A stretch of 64,000 nt of DNA. Source: Aselliscus stoliczkanus (lineage: Eukaryota > Chordata > Mammalia > Chiroptera > Hipposideridae). Both the position numbers and the translations under genes were made by a program. Below are positions 20,021-32,565 of the stretch, piece after piece (position 1 is the first letter of the stretch; each line of letters opens with the position of its first letter). The DNA lies in the NCBI GenBank assembly GCA_033961575.1, contig CM066731.1, forward strand, positions 81,861,501 to 81,925,500, given 5' to 3'. The notes under the pieces are model-generated. The model was not told where the DNA came from and made no database searches. It saw only the letters and a program-made list of their open reading frames with translations.

Positions 20021-20155
20021 ATTAAAAAGCATATGGTCAACAGTACCTTCAACTCCACCATCTACCTAATTTCTATCATCACATGTGCACACATACCCCA
20101 AGGTGTTAGCGGTTTCTGATTCCTTTCAGAGTTTCTTTAAGCAAGGAAGAAAAAA

Positions 20156-20206
20156 ACTGTGTGTGTGCATGCACCCGTGTGTGTGCATGCGCGTGTGTGT
20201 GCTGGT
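20156..20206 (+). repeat. (TG)n microsatellite, interrupted
   Basis: GTGTGTGTGCATGCACCCGT followed by further GTGTGTGC runs: an alternating purine-pyrimidine tract. Confidence 0.8.
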
Positions 20207-20209
20207 AAA

Positions 20210-21370
20210 GAGTAAAGGACATTAACAATAGACAGAAAATCAACAGGCTAAATATAAATTTTGACAGAATAAACTGAGGAGTATAAAGGAAACATTAATA
20301 CCAGATAAAACAAGATAGACCATTTATTATTTCAAGAACAACCTAACATCTTTCTTAAATACTTATAACTTAAATTTCTTCCAGTTTAAGAAATTTAGGG
20401 CTAGTCTCATAAATACTCCTTTAATTTCTAATTTGTACCCTACTATTTTAAGCACATTAAACATAAAATCATCCCAGTGAGACAAAGGATCAGTGTTTTC
20501 TCCCGAGTAGGCATTTTAGTCTCTTTTCTACCTGCATGTAATAACTTTTAGTATCTGCCCTCTTTTAAGTCAACCCAAAATTCAGATGAAGCATCAAGCA
20601 CATTTTAAAGTGAAAATTTAGGAGCTGGGGGAGTTCTGAGTGACATTCTTCTGGGGAAGGACTGAGTTCATGTTTGTATATTCTCAAGTCTGTTTTCTTT
20701 CATCTCCTCCACATTCCAAACCCAGGACTGGAAAATTCAGAGCTCAGAGGCAGGCACTGATAGTATTTCCCTTGATTCAGGACCTTTAAGAGTTGAGTTT
20801 AAATTACATTAGAAGATAAAGGTGAGAACATACAGATACAGATTCCTGGATGTTTAGTGTGAAATTAATATGGTTCTCTTTCCTCATGGTACTTTAAAAA
20901 GGAAACAAACTTCTTCTTAATCTACTTTTAAAGTTTGGTTGATAAACTTAGATATCAAAGGATATATAAAGCCACATTTCTTTCCATTCTAATAAACTGG
21001 GCATGAAAGAACAATTATTTACTTGTATGTCTTAAAATATTAATGATACATAATCACAAACACAAGAGATAATAACGAAGCCAAACAAAGACTCACTTAG
21101 GGAACCTCCAAAACACTAACATACACACACCTTTTACAGTCTGTAAACAGCTCATCAAATGAATGATCCCTGGCTTCTAACTGCCTACATGGCTTTGCTA
21201 AAAAGACACCACTACTTTTGCAGCTTAAGGCAGTGAAATGTTAACCACCTTGCAAAACAATTGCCTCTGCAAAAAATATTTCTGTGAGGAAGAGGCTTAT
21301 GATCTGAATTAAAGGATTGTTTTGAAGCAAATTTTAACATTTTAAACAGTTAACAAACTTTTAAAAAATC
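20210..21370. other. Intron 3 interval, no recognised feature
   Basis: AT-rich, unique-looking sequence. No coding motif or clear repeat was found. Confidence 0.5.
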
Positions 21371-21379
21371 TATATGAAA

Positions 21380-21548
21380 GGGCCGGCCGAGTGGCTCAGT
21401 TGGTTAAGAGCTCGCTCAAGAGTGCAAGCTGAGCTCTGAGCAACAGCTGTTCAATGCCCAGCCTGAGCTGAGCTGATGCTGTGCTGCCAACAGGTGGCAG
21501 GATGGCTCAGCTAAGAGAGTAAAAACAAACAAACAAACAAACAAACAA
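21380..21548 (+). mobile_element. Monomeric head of type C SINE
   Basis: A tRNA-like head (GTGGCTCAGTTGGTTAAGAG) and the GCCAACAGGTGGCAGGATGG link run directly into a (CAAA)n tail. The short TSD-like flanks are CTATATGAAA/CTATGAAAA. Confidence 0.82.
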
Positions 21549-21559
21549 AAACTATGAAA

Positions 21560-22740
21560 ACAGGACCAACACAACTGCATTGCTGAAATCTAACTGAAAG
21601 CACTTCAATTTGGTCTAGATTCCATTATAAATTCTTTCTGGGTGATTACTTTCTTTGGCGTTGGTGTATTATAAGACATTCCAATGAAGACTTAGATGAG
21701 CCATTAAAATATATTTTCCACTGTGCCTTTCTGTGTATTACTGGTATACTTTCTTAGGATTCTTGCGAAATGTAGGTAAGTTAGGTAGGTTATGTATTCA
21801 CTCTCCAGAAACAGAGCACATAATCTATTTTGGAAATACCTTTTTTTACAGTTCCTCCTATTTAGCAAATGTATCTGTTACAATATATACATATATATTT
21901 AACATATACATATTTATTTCTATATATTTTTCATTTCACACTATTTTATCGAATCCTACTGTTTGTTATTAACTTCTCAGTCACAATCAAATTCAATCAG
22001 CTGCCAACAGTGATCATTTTACCTCCTTTCTAACATTTATAACTTTTATAACTGCATTTGCTGGTATCACTATTGTGAAATTAAACAGCACTAGGTATAA
22101 TGGGCATCTTTGTCACCTTCCTGTCTTTAGTATGAATGCTTCTATTGTTTCTCTATTAATCTACAGCTGTTATCTTTTTTTAATAATAAAAATCAGTATA
22201 GAAAGAGAGTACAGCCACTGAGCAAGCAACAGATCTGTTCTTCATAGGTGCTGCCTGTTGGGCCACCTGTCTGCCCAGCACCCACCACCATCCCTGAATA
22301 TGAGCACACCTTCCCAAGGTTGGCTAGACCTACATAGATAGAAATGTTGATTCCATACAGGCCAAAATTCATTAGGTTTATTCAACGTATTATGGGGCTA
22401 GGAAGAAGAGGCTTAACAGGCCACACACAAAACAAAACACAAATAAACCATATGACAAAAATGCCAGAGTATTATTTATTACCTGCCCAACATCAGATGG
22501 GTGAGGTCAGCTCACCGCATCATGCCTACAGTACATGAAATAGCTGAATTCTAAATCAGGAACAAGAATTGCCTCTTGCCTTCGCTCAGTGATCTTAGAT
22601 TTGCTATCAAGGGGATATACTGTTGCAGCCTCCAAATTTGTACTCTTAAAACATTTACTCAGTGTTCCACTAGACAAGTGTTTTCTGGCTCTCAGCTTTG
22701 GATCTAACATCTCCATTTCCATTTGTGTCAAGTATTGTCT
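21560..22740. other. Intron 3 interval with possible old L1 antisense text
   Basis: 22060-22160 (GGGCATCTTTGTCACCTTCC) resembles antisense L1 ORF2. The remainder is unrecognised. Confidence 0.35.
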
Positions 22741-22758
22741 TTAAACTAAATGCCACAG

Positions 22759-22873
22759 GGCCGGCCGAGTGGCGCAGTGGTTAAGCGCTGGCTTGGGAAG
22801 CCAGCGGCCCTGGTTCAGGTCCCACATATGAGGGCCAGTGACACTGCCCTCAAAAAAAAATAAAAAATAAAAT
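22759..22873 (+). mobile_element. Short tRNA-headed SINE (type A)
   Basis: The TSD is AAATGCCACAG at 22748-22758 and 22874-22884. The head is near consensus. Confidence 0.93.
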
Positions 22874-22884
22874 AAATGCCACAG

Positions 22885-23590
22885 ACTTCAACTAATCAAG
22901 TTACTCATCTTTCTTCTGTGGTAAAGATTTCAGTTTCAATCTTGTTGAATGTAGTTTCACTTAAGTATATGATACAGAAACAATAGCATAAGTGAAGGGT
23001 TAGTTAACCTGTTCAGAACTGGCACATATCCCATCACATCACATCAATTCACACTCCATCGCCAAAAGTAAGTCACGTGGCAAAGCCTGGCATCAACTGA
23101 AGAAGAAAGTATAAACCACAAGCAGAGGCAGGACACAATATACCACGTATGATCAGTTATATCAACTGATATTAAATCATCCTTGCATTTCTGAGAATAA
23201 ACTCCACCTGATCATAATGTATTATTTATACTTTCAATAGGATGCTGAATACAACGTGCTGACATTTTATTTAGGATTTTTACATAGAAAACAAGCGAAG
23301 TTTAAAATATACATATAAAACAAACCAATAAAAGCTATCAAATCAACTTGACAAAAAGGCAAAATATAATTACTACTGATATGTTAAAATTTTTTCCTTT
23401 TCCAAAGAAATGCCACCTATGTTTTGCTTTTCTAAAACCTAAGTATCTACAATCTAGGTAACTTCATTCCTCTTTAAAAATCTGATTGGACCAGTTAAAA
23501 TTCTAAGCTCTAAATATGAAGTTTACAAAACTTCACTACACAGAGCTCCCAAACATACAGGTCAGAGGGTTGAATCTTGGTCCAGAGACA
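22885..23590. other. Intron 3 interval, no recognised feature
   Basis: No coding potential or young repeat seen. Confidence 0.45.
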
Positions 23591-23770
23591 TGTTTTGTTT
23601 GGTCCACACTATATTTTTCCTATTCTTTTAAAAATAATTTTGTTATGAAATACAGAAAGTTGTAACGATAATAGCAAGAGATCTTGTGTACCCTTCCCCC
23701 AACACTTACATCTTACATAACTACACTACAAAATTAAAATGAAGAAAATGACATTGGTTCAATGTGTATA

Positions 23771-24890
23771 CAGTTAATACTCACTTAACATTGTTGATAG
23801 GTTCTTGAAAACTGTGATTTCAAGTAAAATAGTGTATAATAAAACCAATTTTACCATAGGCTGATTGATATACACAAGAGTTAGTTCCTAGATAGTTGTG
23901 GTCACAAAAACTTCACGAGACTTCTAAATAATGACCCAAACACTTCTAATATTCAACACTAAAGTAAATGTGAGGTATACATACACTTAAGAAAGATTAA
24001 TATGGAGCCGGTCAAGTGGCTCAGTTGGTTACGAGTTATTTTAAGAGCACAAGCTCTGAGCAACAGGGCTGCCGGTTCATTTTCCACATGGACCAGTGAT
24101 GCTGTGCCCAAGCTGAGGTGCCAACAGGTGGCAGGATGGCTCAGCTGGTGAGAGCACGTGCTCCTAACAACAAGACTGCCTGTTCAATGGTGGGCTACGC
24201 CCGCCTGCAACTAAGACTGAACTTGGCACCTTAAGCTGAGCTTCCGCCCGGATCGCTCAGTGGATAGGGCATGTGCTCTAACAACAAGGCTGCCAGTTTG
24301 ACTCCCACATGGGATGGTGGCTACGCCCACCCGCAACTAAGATTGAACACAGCACCTTGAGCTTAGAGGCCACGGGCAGCCAGATGGCAACTAGTGCCCT
24401 CCACAACTAAGATTGAAGAACAACTTGGCTGGTCCCCTTCCCCAATTCCCTAACCCTGTTCCCCTCCTTCAATTCCCCAATTAAAAAATAAATAAATATT
24501 TTAAAAATAAGTAAATAAATAAATAAGAAAGATTAATAAAAACAAGTCCGATAATTATTTTCCAACATCCTTATTTCAGTTCAGGGTCTTGGGTGGCCAG
24601 AGCCTGTCCGAGCAGCTCAAGGCGGGGCCCCACCCTGGGCAGGACGCCCTACCATCGCAGGGTGTGCACACATATACACCCACACTCACTCACTGAGACC
24701 AAGACAAGTTAGCTACGCCAGTTCACCCAGCGTGCACAGCTTTAGGATGTGGGAGGAAACCAGAGTCCCTGGAGAAACCCACACAGACAAGGGGAGAAGG
24801 TGAAAACTCCACACAGTGGCCCCGGCTGGCAATTGATTTTTTTTTCTCCTCATCAACGTCAGAACAAAGTGATGTTGCGAGGACCTGCTG
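23771..24890. mobile_element. Ancient TIR-bearing DNA transposon, SINE-interrupted
   Basis: The left end CAGTTAATACTCACTTAACA and the right end (reverse complement CAGCAGGTCCTCGCAACATC) form diverged terminal inverted repeats. TA dinucleotides flank both ends (23769-23770; 24891-24892), as in Tc1/mariner-type insertions. The interior at 24580-24870 carries GGAGGAAACCAGAGTCCCTG and GAAAACTCCACACAGTGGCC, an old conserved vertebrate repeat text. I cannot name the family securely. Confidence 0.6.
24003..24524 (+). mobile_element. Trimeric tRNA-headed SINE (type C)
   Basis: Three tRNA-like modules begin at about 24015 (GTGGCTCAGTTGGTTACGAG), 24138 (ATGGCTCAGCTGGTGAGAGC) and 24250 (ATCGCTCAGTGGATAGGGCA). 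They are followed by the shared 3' end. The TSD is AAGAAAGATTAATA on both sides. Confidence 0.88.
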
Positions 24891-26076
24891 TATACAGTTC
24901 TTTTTACCACACATTTAGATTCCGGTAACTGACGCCACAATGGAGATGAAGTATTCTATTACCACAAAGAACCCCTCATATTACTCCTTTATAGTCACAC
25001 CTATCCCCTACCTCCAATACACTTAAATCCTGGCAGCCATTAACTTGATCTGTAGTGCTATAATTTTGTTGTTTTAAGAATGTTATATAAATGGAATCAC
25101 ACAGTATGTGACCTCCTGAGATTGCCTGTTTTTACTCAGCATAATGCCCTTGAAATCCATCTAAGTTGTGTATCAGTAGAATTTTCTTTTCTATTACTGA
25201 GTAGTATTCCATGGTATAAAAGTGCCAGTTCGTTTAATTATTAACCTACTATAAGACAGTTTGGTTTTTCCAAGTTTTTTGCTATTATAAATAAAGTTGC
25301 TATGAGCAATCATGCATAAGTTTTTCTGAGGAAGTAAGTCATCATTTCTCTGGGATAAATGGCCAGACATACAATGCTGAATCTTATGGTAAGTGTATGT
25401 TTAGTTTTTTAAAGAAACTGCCAGAGTATTTTTCATAGTGGCTATCCCATTTTTACATTCCTCAAGCCAATATATGAGAGATCCCATTTCTCTACATCCT
25501 CAGCAGGATGGACTTGTCTCTATTCATTTCAGCTGTTCTAACAGATGTGTAGTGATAATGTCTCATCAAGACCTCAATTTGCATTTCCCTTTTGTCTAGT
25601 GATGTTTAACATCTTTCATGTGTTTATCTGCCATATGTATATCCTCTTTGTTAAAATGTCTCTTCATGTCTTTTGTCCATTTTCTAATTGGATTGTTTGT
25701 TTTCTAACTGTTGAGTATAGGAGTTCTTTATATAAGCTAGGTATGAGTTCCTTGTCAGATGTTTGGTTTGCAAATATTTTCTCCCGATCTATAGCTTAGC
25801 TTCTCATCCTCTAAAAAGGTCTTTCCAAGAACAAATGGTTCTGATTTTTATAAAATCCATTTTATTAATTTTTTAAAAAATGGACTATGTTTTTGATGTC
25901 AAGTCTAACAATTCTCCAAGTCCTAGGTCCCAAAGATTTTCTCCTGTGTGTTTTTCTCTAAGTTTTATAGTCTTACATTTTTATATTTATAATCTATTTT
26001 TTATAAATGTTTTTTATTAACAATTTAAACATTCATATTTTCTGATCACACCTCATATATCCATGAACTCAAGGTT

Positions 26077-26481
26077 GTTTTTTTAAGATTTTGTTGGAGA
26101 AGTGGGGGAGGGGAACAGCATGGGGAATCAGGGAAAGGAAATAGACAAGTTGCTGTTCTTTTTTTGTCCTTCAGTCTAGTTGTGGAGGACCTCGCTTCAC
26201 TGGCCTATATTGGTATTATCATTGCGCTCTTCCTGGGTGAGGCAGTCGCTGGCCATTGGACGGCGGCTCACGGCAGCTCATATCGCTGCTGGCCAACCCA
26301 CTGCAGCCTACGTCTTCACCGGCAACTCACAGCAGCCCAGCTCCAAGTCGAGCTGTTGTTCACCATCTTAGCTGTAGAGGGCACAGCATCACTGGCTCTC
26401 ATGTGGGATCCTAACTGGGGCCCTGCTGCTCAGGGCTGGCGTCCCAAGTCAACTCTCAACCAACGCACCACTTGGCCGGCC
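26077..26481 (-). mobile_element. Type B SINE, variant body
   Basis: This minus copy's body carries the CACCATCTTAGCTGTAGAGG module and the CTGCTGCTCAGGGCTGGC head variant. This subfamily is also seen at 32566, 46869 and 59821. The TSD is unclear. Confidence 0.85.
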
Positions 26482-27376
26482 TTGTATTTATTATCTATTT
26501 TAAGTTAATCTTTGTATAGACATGTGGTTTACATCAGCTTTGGTTTTTTGGGTATTTTTTAACCTATTACGAATTGGTTAATTCGTATTATAACGAATTG
26601 CTCCAGCATCATTACTGACACTACCCTTCTTCCACTGAATTACTTTGGTGTCTTTGTCAAAAATCAGGTGCTCATACTTGTGTAGAGGCTATTTCTGTGT
26701 TCCCTTTCCCTATTTTGTTCCATTAAGCTGTGTGTCTATTGCTCTGCCAATACTACACAATCTTGATTATAGTAGTTACCAAATAGGTTTTGAAGCTGGG
26801 TAGAGCAATCACTCCCACTTTGTTTCTCTTTTTCAAAATTCTATTCTAGTCTTTTCACAAAAGTTTTAAAATAATCCAGTCTACATCTACAAAAAGTTTA
26901 TGGGAATTTGGATATAAATTGCATTAAACTTGTATATCAATTAGGGAAGATTGACATCTTTACTTTGTTGTCTTCTAATCCATGCACACAGTATGTCTCC
27001 CCATTTATTTAGCTCTTTTATATTTCTTTCAGTAGCCACTTTTTAAAAATTTTAACTGGTTTTTTTAAACTGGAAGATTTATGTAAGAAATCTAGATTTC
27101 CAAGGTTCTCTTGAAATACCTGAAGATCTAGCAAGGCTATCTGGCAACAAATGGCTGGAACCAGGTAATACCTGCCACTACACCCCCTTTTGGAAGGAAA
27201 AGTGATATACTCCCTACCTCACTACAATTCCTCTTCCAATCCTTTTTGATCTTTAACAGCCTGTTATATGTCACCTACGATTTATGATCTTACTGTAGCT
27301 TTCTGTATGTATCGTTAACAGAAAAGGAAAAATGTATCAAGCACGCAGCATGACTCAAAAAAAAAAAAGGAAAAGT

Positions 27377-27945
27377 GGGCTGGCTGAGTGTCATGTTGGG
27401 ACGCCCCGCTCTGAGTAGATCCCACATATGAGGGCCAGTGACACTGCCCTCTACAGATAAGATGGTGAACAACAAACAGCTCGACTTGGAGCTGGGCGAC
27501 TGTGAGTCCCCAGGACAGTATAGCTGCAGCCCCTGCTGCAGTGGGCTGCCATAGGCTACAGTGAGTGGCCGGCAGCCAGAGTGTGTGGCTGGCAGCCGGT
27601 GTGAGCTGCCAAGAGCCGCGTGAGCCGCCATCCAGAGGCCAGTGACCGATCTGCCTCACCCGAGAGGAGCGCAATGATGACACTAACATGGCCAGTGAAG
27701 CAATGTCCCCCACAAGTAGGCTGAAGAACAAAAGCACAACAACTTGTCTGTTTCCCTTTCCTGGTTCCCCAATTCCCCAATAAAATCTTTTTTTTTTTAA
27801 AGAGGGCAGTGTCATTGGCTCTCACATGTGGGATCCGAACCGGGATGCTGGCATCCCAAGCCAGCTCTTAACCACCACGCCACTCGGCTGGCCCCCCAAT
27901 AAAATATTTAAAAATAAATAAATAAATAAAAGAAGAGAAAAAGAA
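27377..27945 (+). mobile_element. Type B SINE carrying a nested inverted SINE
   Basis: The plus copy has a shortened head and a full body. It is interrupted in its CCCCAATAAAATCTTT end by a short minus SINE. Its tail continues at 27894-27945. Confidence 0.85.
27791..27893 (-). mobile_element. Nested short SINE
   Basis: It is flanked by CCCCAATAAAATCTTT (27775-27790) and CCCCAATAAAATATTT (27894-27909). This is the same target motif as the nested insertion at 12947. Confidence 0.9.
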
Positions 27946-27949
27946 AAAA

Positions 27950-28120
27950 AAGATATTCAGATTAGAAAGAAGTAAGACTATCTCCTTTTGCACATGACAT
28001 GACCGTCTACATAAAACACATTAAAAGAAACAATGCGAGTAACACTGCAAGATAAAAGATAAATATACAAAAATGAATTCTATATACTTACAATGAACAG
28101 CCAAGAAAATAATTACAGAT
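27950..28120 (+). mobile_element. L1 ORF2 (RT) fragment
   Basis: Text such as CATGACATGACCGTCTACAT and GAATTCTATATACTTACAAT follows the FADDM-region of L1 ORF2, with stops. Confidence 0.5.
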
Positions 28121-28350
28121 GTAGATTTCCAGTCAAGATGGTGAGTTAGGTGAACACTGTACTTGCCTCCTCTCATGACCACATCAAAATTACAGCTAAA
28201 CTACAGAACAACCATCATTAGGAAACACCTTAAGACTAGCGGAAATCCTCCAACTAAGGACATACAGGAAAAGTCACCTTGAAACTAACAGAAGGGGTGG
28301 AGATGTGGAATGGGCTGCTCACAGACCCACGTGTGGCATTTAAAAATTGG

Positions 28351-28752
28351 GGGGGGGCTGAGTGGCACATTGGTTAAGAGCTGGTTTTGGGATGCCAGCA
28401 GCCCCAGTTCAGATCCCACATATAAGGGCCAGTGACACTGCCCTTTACAGCTAACAACAGCTCCACCTAGAGCTGGGCTGCAAGCCCCGGTGACAGTGTG
28501 GGCTGCAGCCTCTGCTGCAGTGGGCTGCCATAGGCTGCAGTGAGCGGCTGGCAGCCAGCGTGAGCTGCCAATAGCTGCGGTGAGCGACATCCAGAGGCTG
28601 ACGACAGATCTGCCTCATCCGGGAAAAGCGCAATGACAATACCAACATGGGCCAGTGAAGCAACATCCTCCGCAACTAAACTGAAGAACAAAAAGACGGC
28701 AACTTGTCTGTTCCCCTCCCCCAATTCCCCAATAAAATCTTTAAAAAAAAAA
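28351..28752 (+). mobile_element. Type B SINE in L1 5'UTR
   Basis: The head begins after a run of G, and the body is slightly shortened. The 3' end is CCCAATAAAATCTTT plus poly-A. The TSD is not clear. Confidence 0.87.
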
Positions 28753-29117
28753 ATCAGGAGGGTTATCTTAGCTGCAGAGGTCCCCTGAGGAGCGAGGGGT
28801 CCCAGCCCCACACCAGGCTTCCCAGTACAGGGTTTCAGTGCTGGGAAGAGAACTCCCCATAACTTCTAGTGAAAAACAGCGGAGATTGTGACTGAGACAG
28901 AGGGCTGATTAACTTTCAGGCTTTCCTCTCAAAGGGCCCATGAACAAACATAACTCAGTAAAAGGCTCACTCGCTCCTAGCTCCTACTCTAGGGCAGCAT
29001 CTTCGGAGACACCAGGAAAATACGGGAAGGAACTGACTTGTCAGGTTCAGGGCAAGGGCTGGAGGGACAGCTTTCTCTCAGACAGAAAGAAGGGCTGGCA
29101 GAATCCATTATTTCTTT

Positions 29118-29561
29118 TTTTTTTTTTTTAAAGATTTTTATTGGGGAATTGGCGGAGGGGAACAGCATTGGGGAATCGGGGAAGGGGAACAGACAAGTTG
29201 CTGTCTTTTTGTTCTTCAGTTTAGTTGCAGAGGATGTTGTTTCACTGTTGGTATCCTCATTGAGCTCTTCCCAGATGAGGCAGATCGGTCGCTGGCCTCT
29301 GGATGTCGCTCACCATGGCTATTGGCAGCTCACGCTGGCTGCCAGCCGCTCACGCTGGCTGCGGGCCACTCACTGTAGCCTATGGCAGCCCACTGCAGCA
29401 GGGGCTGCAGCCCACACCATCACCGGGGCTCGCACAGCCCAGCTCCAGGTGGCGCTGTTGTTAGCTGTAGAGGGCAGTGTCACTGGCCCTCATGTGGGAT
29501 CCGAACCGGGGCCGCTGGCATCCCAAAACCAGTGCTTAACCAATGCGCCACTCGGCCGGCC
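29118..29561 (-). mobile_element. Type B SINE in L1 5'UTR
   Basis: The TSD is TCCATTATTTCTTT/TCCATTGTTTCTTT. It is a full-length minus copy. Confidence 0.92.
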
Positions 29562-29962
29562 CTCCATTGTTTCTTTATTGAGCCCTTTCCCATCCCAGTG
29601 TGCAGATGCCATATCTGAGGCTCCATCAACTAACTCCATTTGCCGCACCCTGGTGATGCCAAGACCATTCCCCACCAATTTGAGGATCCATATAAGTAGA
29701 TTCCACTGGCTTTTCCATACAGACCAACTGCCTTGTATCATGCTGTGGAATTTCCTAAAATCTCTCAAAGGTTCACAAACCCCAAACAAGCAGCACCTGG
29801 CATTGGCCTGCACCATCTCTCTTACTGAGCAGCCCCAAACCTGGCATTGGCAGCAGCTGGCCTTGGTTCAAGGCACCTCCCAGCTCAGTGCAGGTGGAGG
29901 TCATTTGCAAACTGCTTTGTGGCTCATGCCAGGTGGCCCCTAGCAAGAAAAAGGCTGCAGCT

Positions 29963-30414
29963 GGGCCGGCTGAGTGGCGCACTGGTTAAGAGCTGGTTTT
30001 GGGATGCCAGCGGCCCCGGTTCGGATTCCACATATGAGGACCAGTGACACTGCCCTCTACAGCTAACAACAGCTCCACCTGGAGCTGGGCTGTGTGAGCC
30101 CCGGTGACGGTGTAAGCTGCAGCCTCTGCTGCAGTGGGCTGCCATAGGCTACAGTGAGTGGCCAGCAGCCAGCGTGAGTGGCTGGCAGCCAGCGTGAGCT
30201 GCCAATAGCCGTGGTGAGCGACATCCAGAGGCCGGCGACCAATCTGCCTCATCCAGGAAGAGCGCAATGACGATACCAACATGGGCCAGTGAAGCAAAGT
30301 CCTCCACAACTAGATTGAAGAACAAAAAGACAGCAACTTGTCTGTTCCCCTTCCCCAATTCCCCAATGCTGTTCCCCTCCCCCAATTGCCTAATAAAATC
30401 TTTTAAGAAAAAAA
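29963..30414 (+). mobile_element. Type B SINE in L1 5'UTR
   Basis: The TSD is AAAAAGGCTGCAGCTG against AAAAAGGCTGCAACTG. Full length. Confidence 0.92.
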
Positions 30415-30889
30415 AAAAAGGCTGCAACTGACCTTGACCTGCAGCAGGGAACTTCCCAAAAGGCCCGAAGGCCAACACACTCAATGGCTGGCTCTGAACC
30501 AAGCTGGAGCATCACCCAGCCACTTCCAAGAATGACACCTACAAAGGGCATGATGGGCAGTCACCAGAGACCTGCTAAAGCAAATCCTGTGCCTAAGGGT
30601 CAGCACCTGCACAACACCCCACCCACTGCAGTCATAGCCAGTCTCACAACCAATCAGCGTGAGAGTAAATCCCTCCTACTGATGTGCAAACAGAAACGAA
30701 GGCTCAACTACAAAAGGAAGGCAAACACAACCCACACTAGATACACACCTGGAGCCCCCAAGTCAGGCGACCAGGTGGTCTGTGACAGTGGGCCCCACAT
30801 GACACCAACCACATAAGGCCACTCTATTAAGACCAGGAAACAGAGCAGCTCTACCTAATACACAGAAACAAACACAGGGAGGCAGCCAA

Positions 30890-31425
30890 AATGGGGAGAC
30901 AAAATGAGATAGTTTTAAGGGACCTCTGGGACAACATCAAGCATAACAACATTCATATTATAGGGGTACCAGAAGGGGAAGAGAGAAAGAATTGAAAACT
31001 TATTTGAAGAAATAATGACAGAAAACTTCCCTAACCTGGCAAAGAAAAATATACATACAGGAAGCTCAGAGTGCCAAACTAGATGAACCCAAAGAGGCAC
31101 ACACACCAAGACACATCATAATTAAAATGACAAAGATTAAAGACAAAGAGAGAATCTTAAAAGCATCAAGAGAAAGGCAGTTATCTACAAGGGAGCTCCT
31201 ATAAGATTTTCAGCTGATTTCTCAACAGAAATTTTGTAGGCCAGAAGGAAATGGCACGAAATATTCAAAGTGATGAAAGGTAAGGACCGACCACCAAGAC
31301 TCCTCTACCCAGCAAAGATATCATTTAGAATCAAAGGACAGATAAAGAGCTTTCCAAACAAGAAAAAGCTAATACGGTTCATCACCACCAAACCAGTATT
31401 ACAAGAAACATTGAAGAGACTCCTC
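30890..31425 (+). pseudogene. Broken L1 ORF1 (old L1)
   Basis: The 5' part of ORF1 (coiled coil) is deleted. RRM and C-terminal segments are recognisable (REIVLRDLWDNIKHNNIHII-like start; AAGACACATCATAATTAAAA at about 31108; FITTKPVLQETLKRLL-like end) but interrupted by frameshifts. Confidence 0.7.
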
Positions 31426-32565
31426 TAAGAAGAAGGGGGGAAAACCCATAAAGATGAATAATAAAAGGGTAATTACTATGTATCTATCAATAATCACTTT
31501 AAATGTAAATGGATTAAGTGCTACAATCAAAAGACATAGGGTGGCTGAATGGATAAGAAAACAAGATCCATATATATGCTGCCTACAAGAGACCCACTGC
31601 AGATTGAAAGTCACACATAGACTGAAGACAAAAGGATGAAAAAAGATATTTCATGTGAATAAAAAAAAGCTAAGAAAAGCTGGGGTAGCAATACTTATAA
31701 CAGACAATATAGACTGTAAAATAAAGGCTATAATAAAAGACAAAAAGATATTACATAATTATAAAGGGATCAATCCACAAGAGGATATAACCTTTGTAAA
31801 TATTTATGTATCCAACCTAGGAATATCTGAATATATAAAGCAAATATTGACCCACATAAAGGGAGAGATTGACAGTAATACAATCACAGTAGAGGACTTT
31901 AACTCCCCATTGACATCAAGGGATAGATCTTCCAGACAGAAAATCAACATGGAACAGCAGCCTTATTTGGTACATTAGATCAGATGCATTTAATTGATAT
32001 TTTTAGAGCATTTCACCCCCAAAGCAGTAGAAGATACATTATGTTCAAGTGCACATGCAACATTTCAAGTCTCAGTAAATTTAAGAAGACTGAAATCATA
32101 TCAAGTGTCTTCTCTGACCATAATGGAATGAAACTAGAAACCAGTTACAAGAAAATAACTAAAAAACACACAAACAAATGGAGGCTAAATAACATCCTGC
32201 TAAATAATAACTGGGTCAGCAATGAGATGAAGGAATAAATCAAAAGATAATCTTGAGACAAATGAAAATGAAAACACAACAACCCCAAATCTATGAGACA
32301 CAGTGAAAGCAGTCTTAAGAGAGAAATTCATAGTAATACAGACCTATCTGAAGAAACAAGGAAAGTCTCAACTAGGTAATCAAACCCTATATCTAAAAGA
32401 ACTAGAGAAAGAACAGCAAACAACACCCAAAATGAATAGGAGGAAGGCAATAATAAAGATGACAGCAGAAATCAATGAAATAGCAAAAAAAAAAAAAAAA
32501 ACCAAAAAAACAAAAAAAAACTCACAAATACAAAAAAAAAAATGAAACCAAGAGATGGTTCTTTC

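Larger units (their letters stand above)
23600..27060 (-). mobile_element. Old L1, antisense, 3'UTR and ORF2, interrupted
   Basis: In antisense the L1 3'UTR (23600-23770) is followed by ORF2-type text (GTAGTATTCCATGGTATAAA, CTATGAGCAATCATGCATAA, GGATAAATGGCCAGACATAC, and TGTGTCTATTGCTCTGCCAA around 26740). It is split by a DNA transposon (23771-24890) and a SINE (26077-26481). All frames are closed. Confidence 0.75.

Noticed and set aside
29038..29943. 301-codon plus-strand open frame
   Set aside because: It crosses an L1 5'UTR and a minus-oriented SINE. The middle is antisense SINE text seen in many copies, so the openness is an effect of GC-rich repeat composition.
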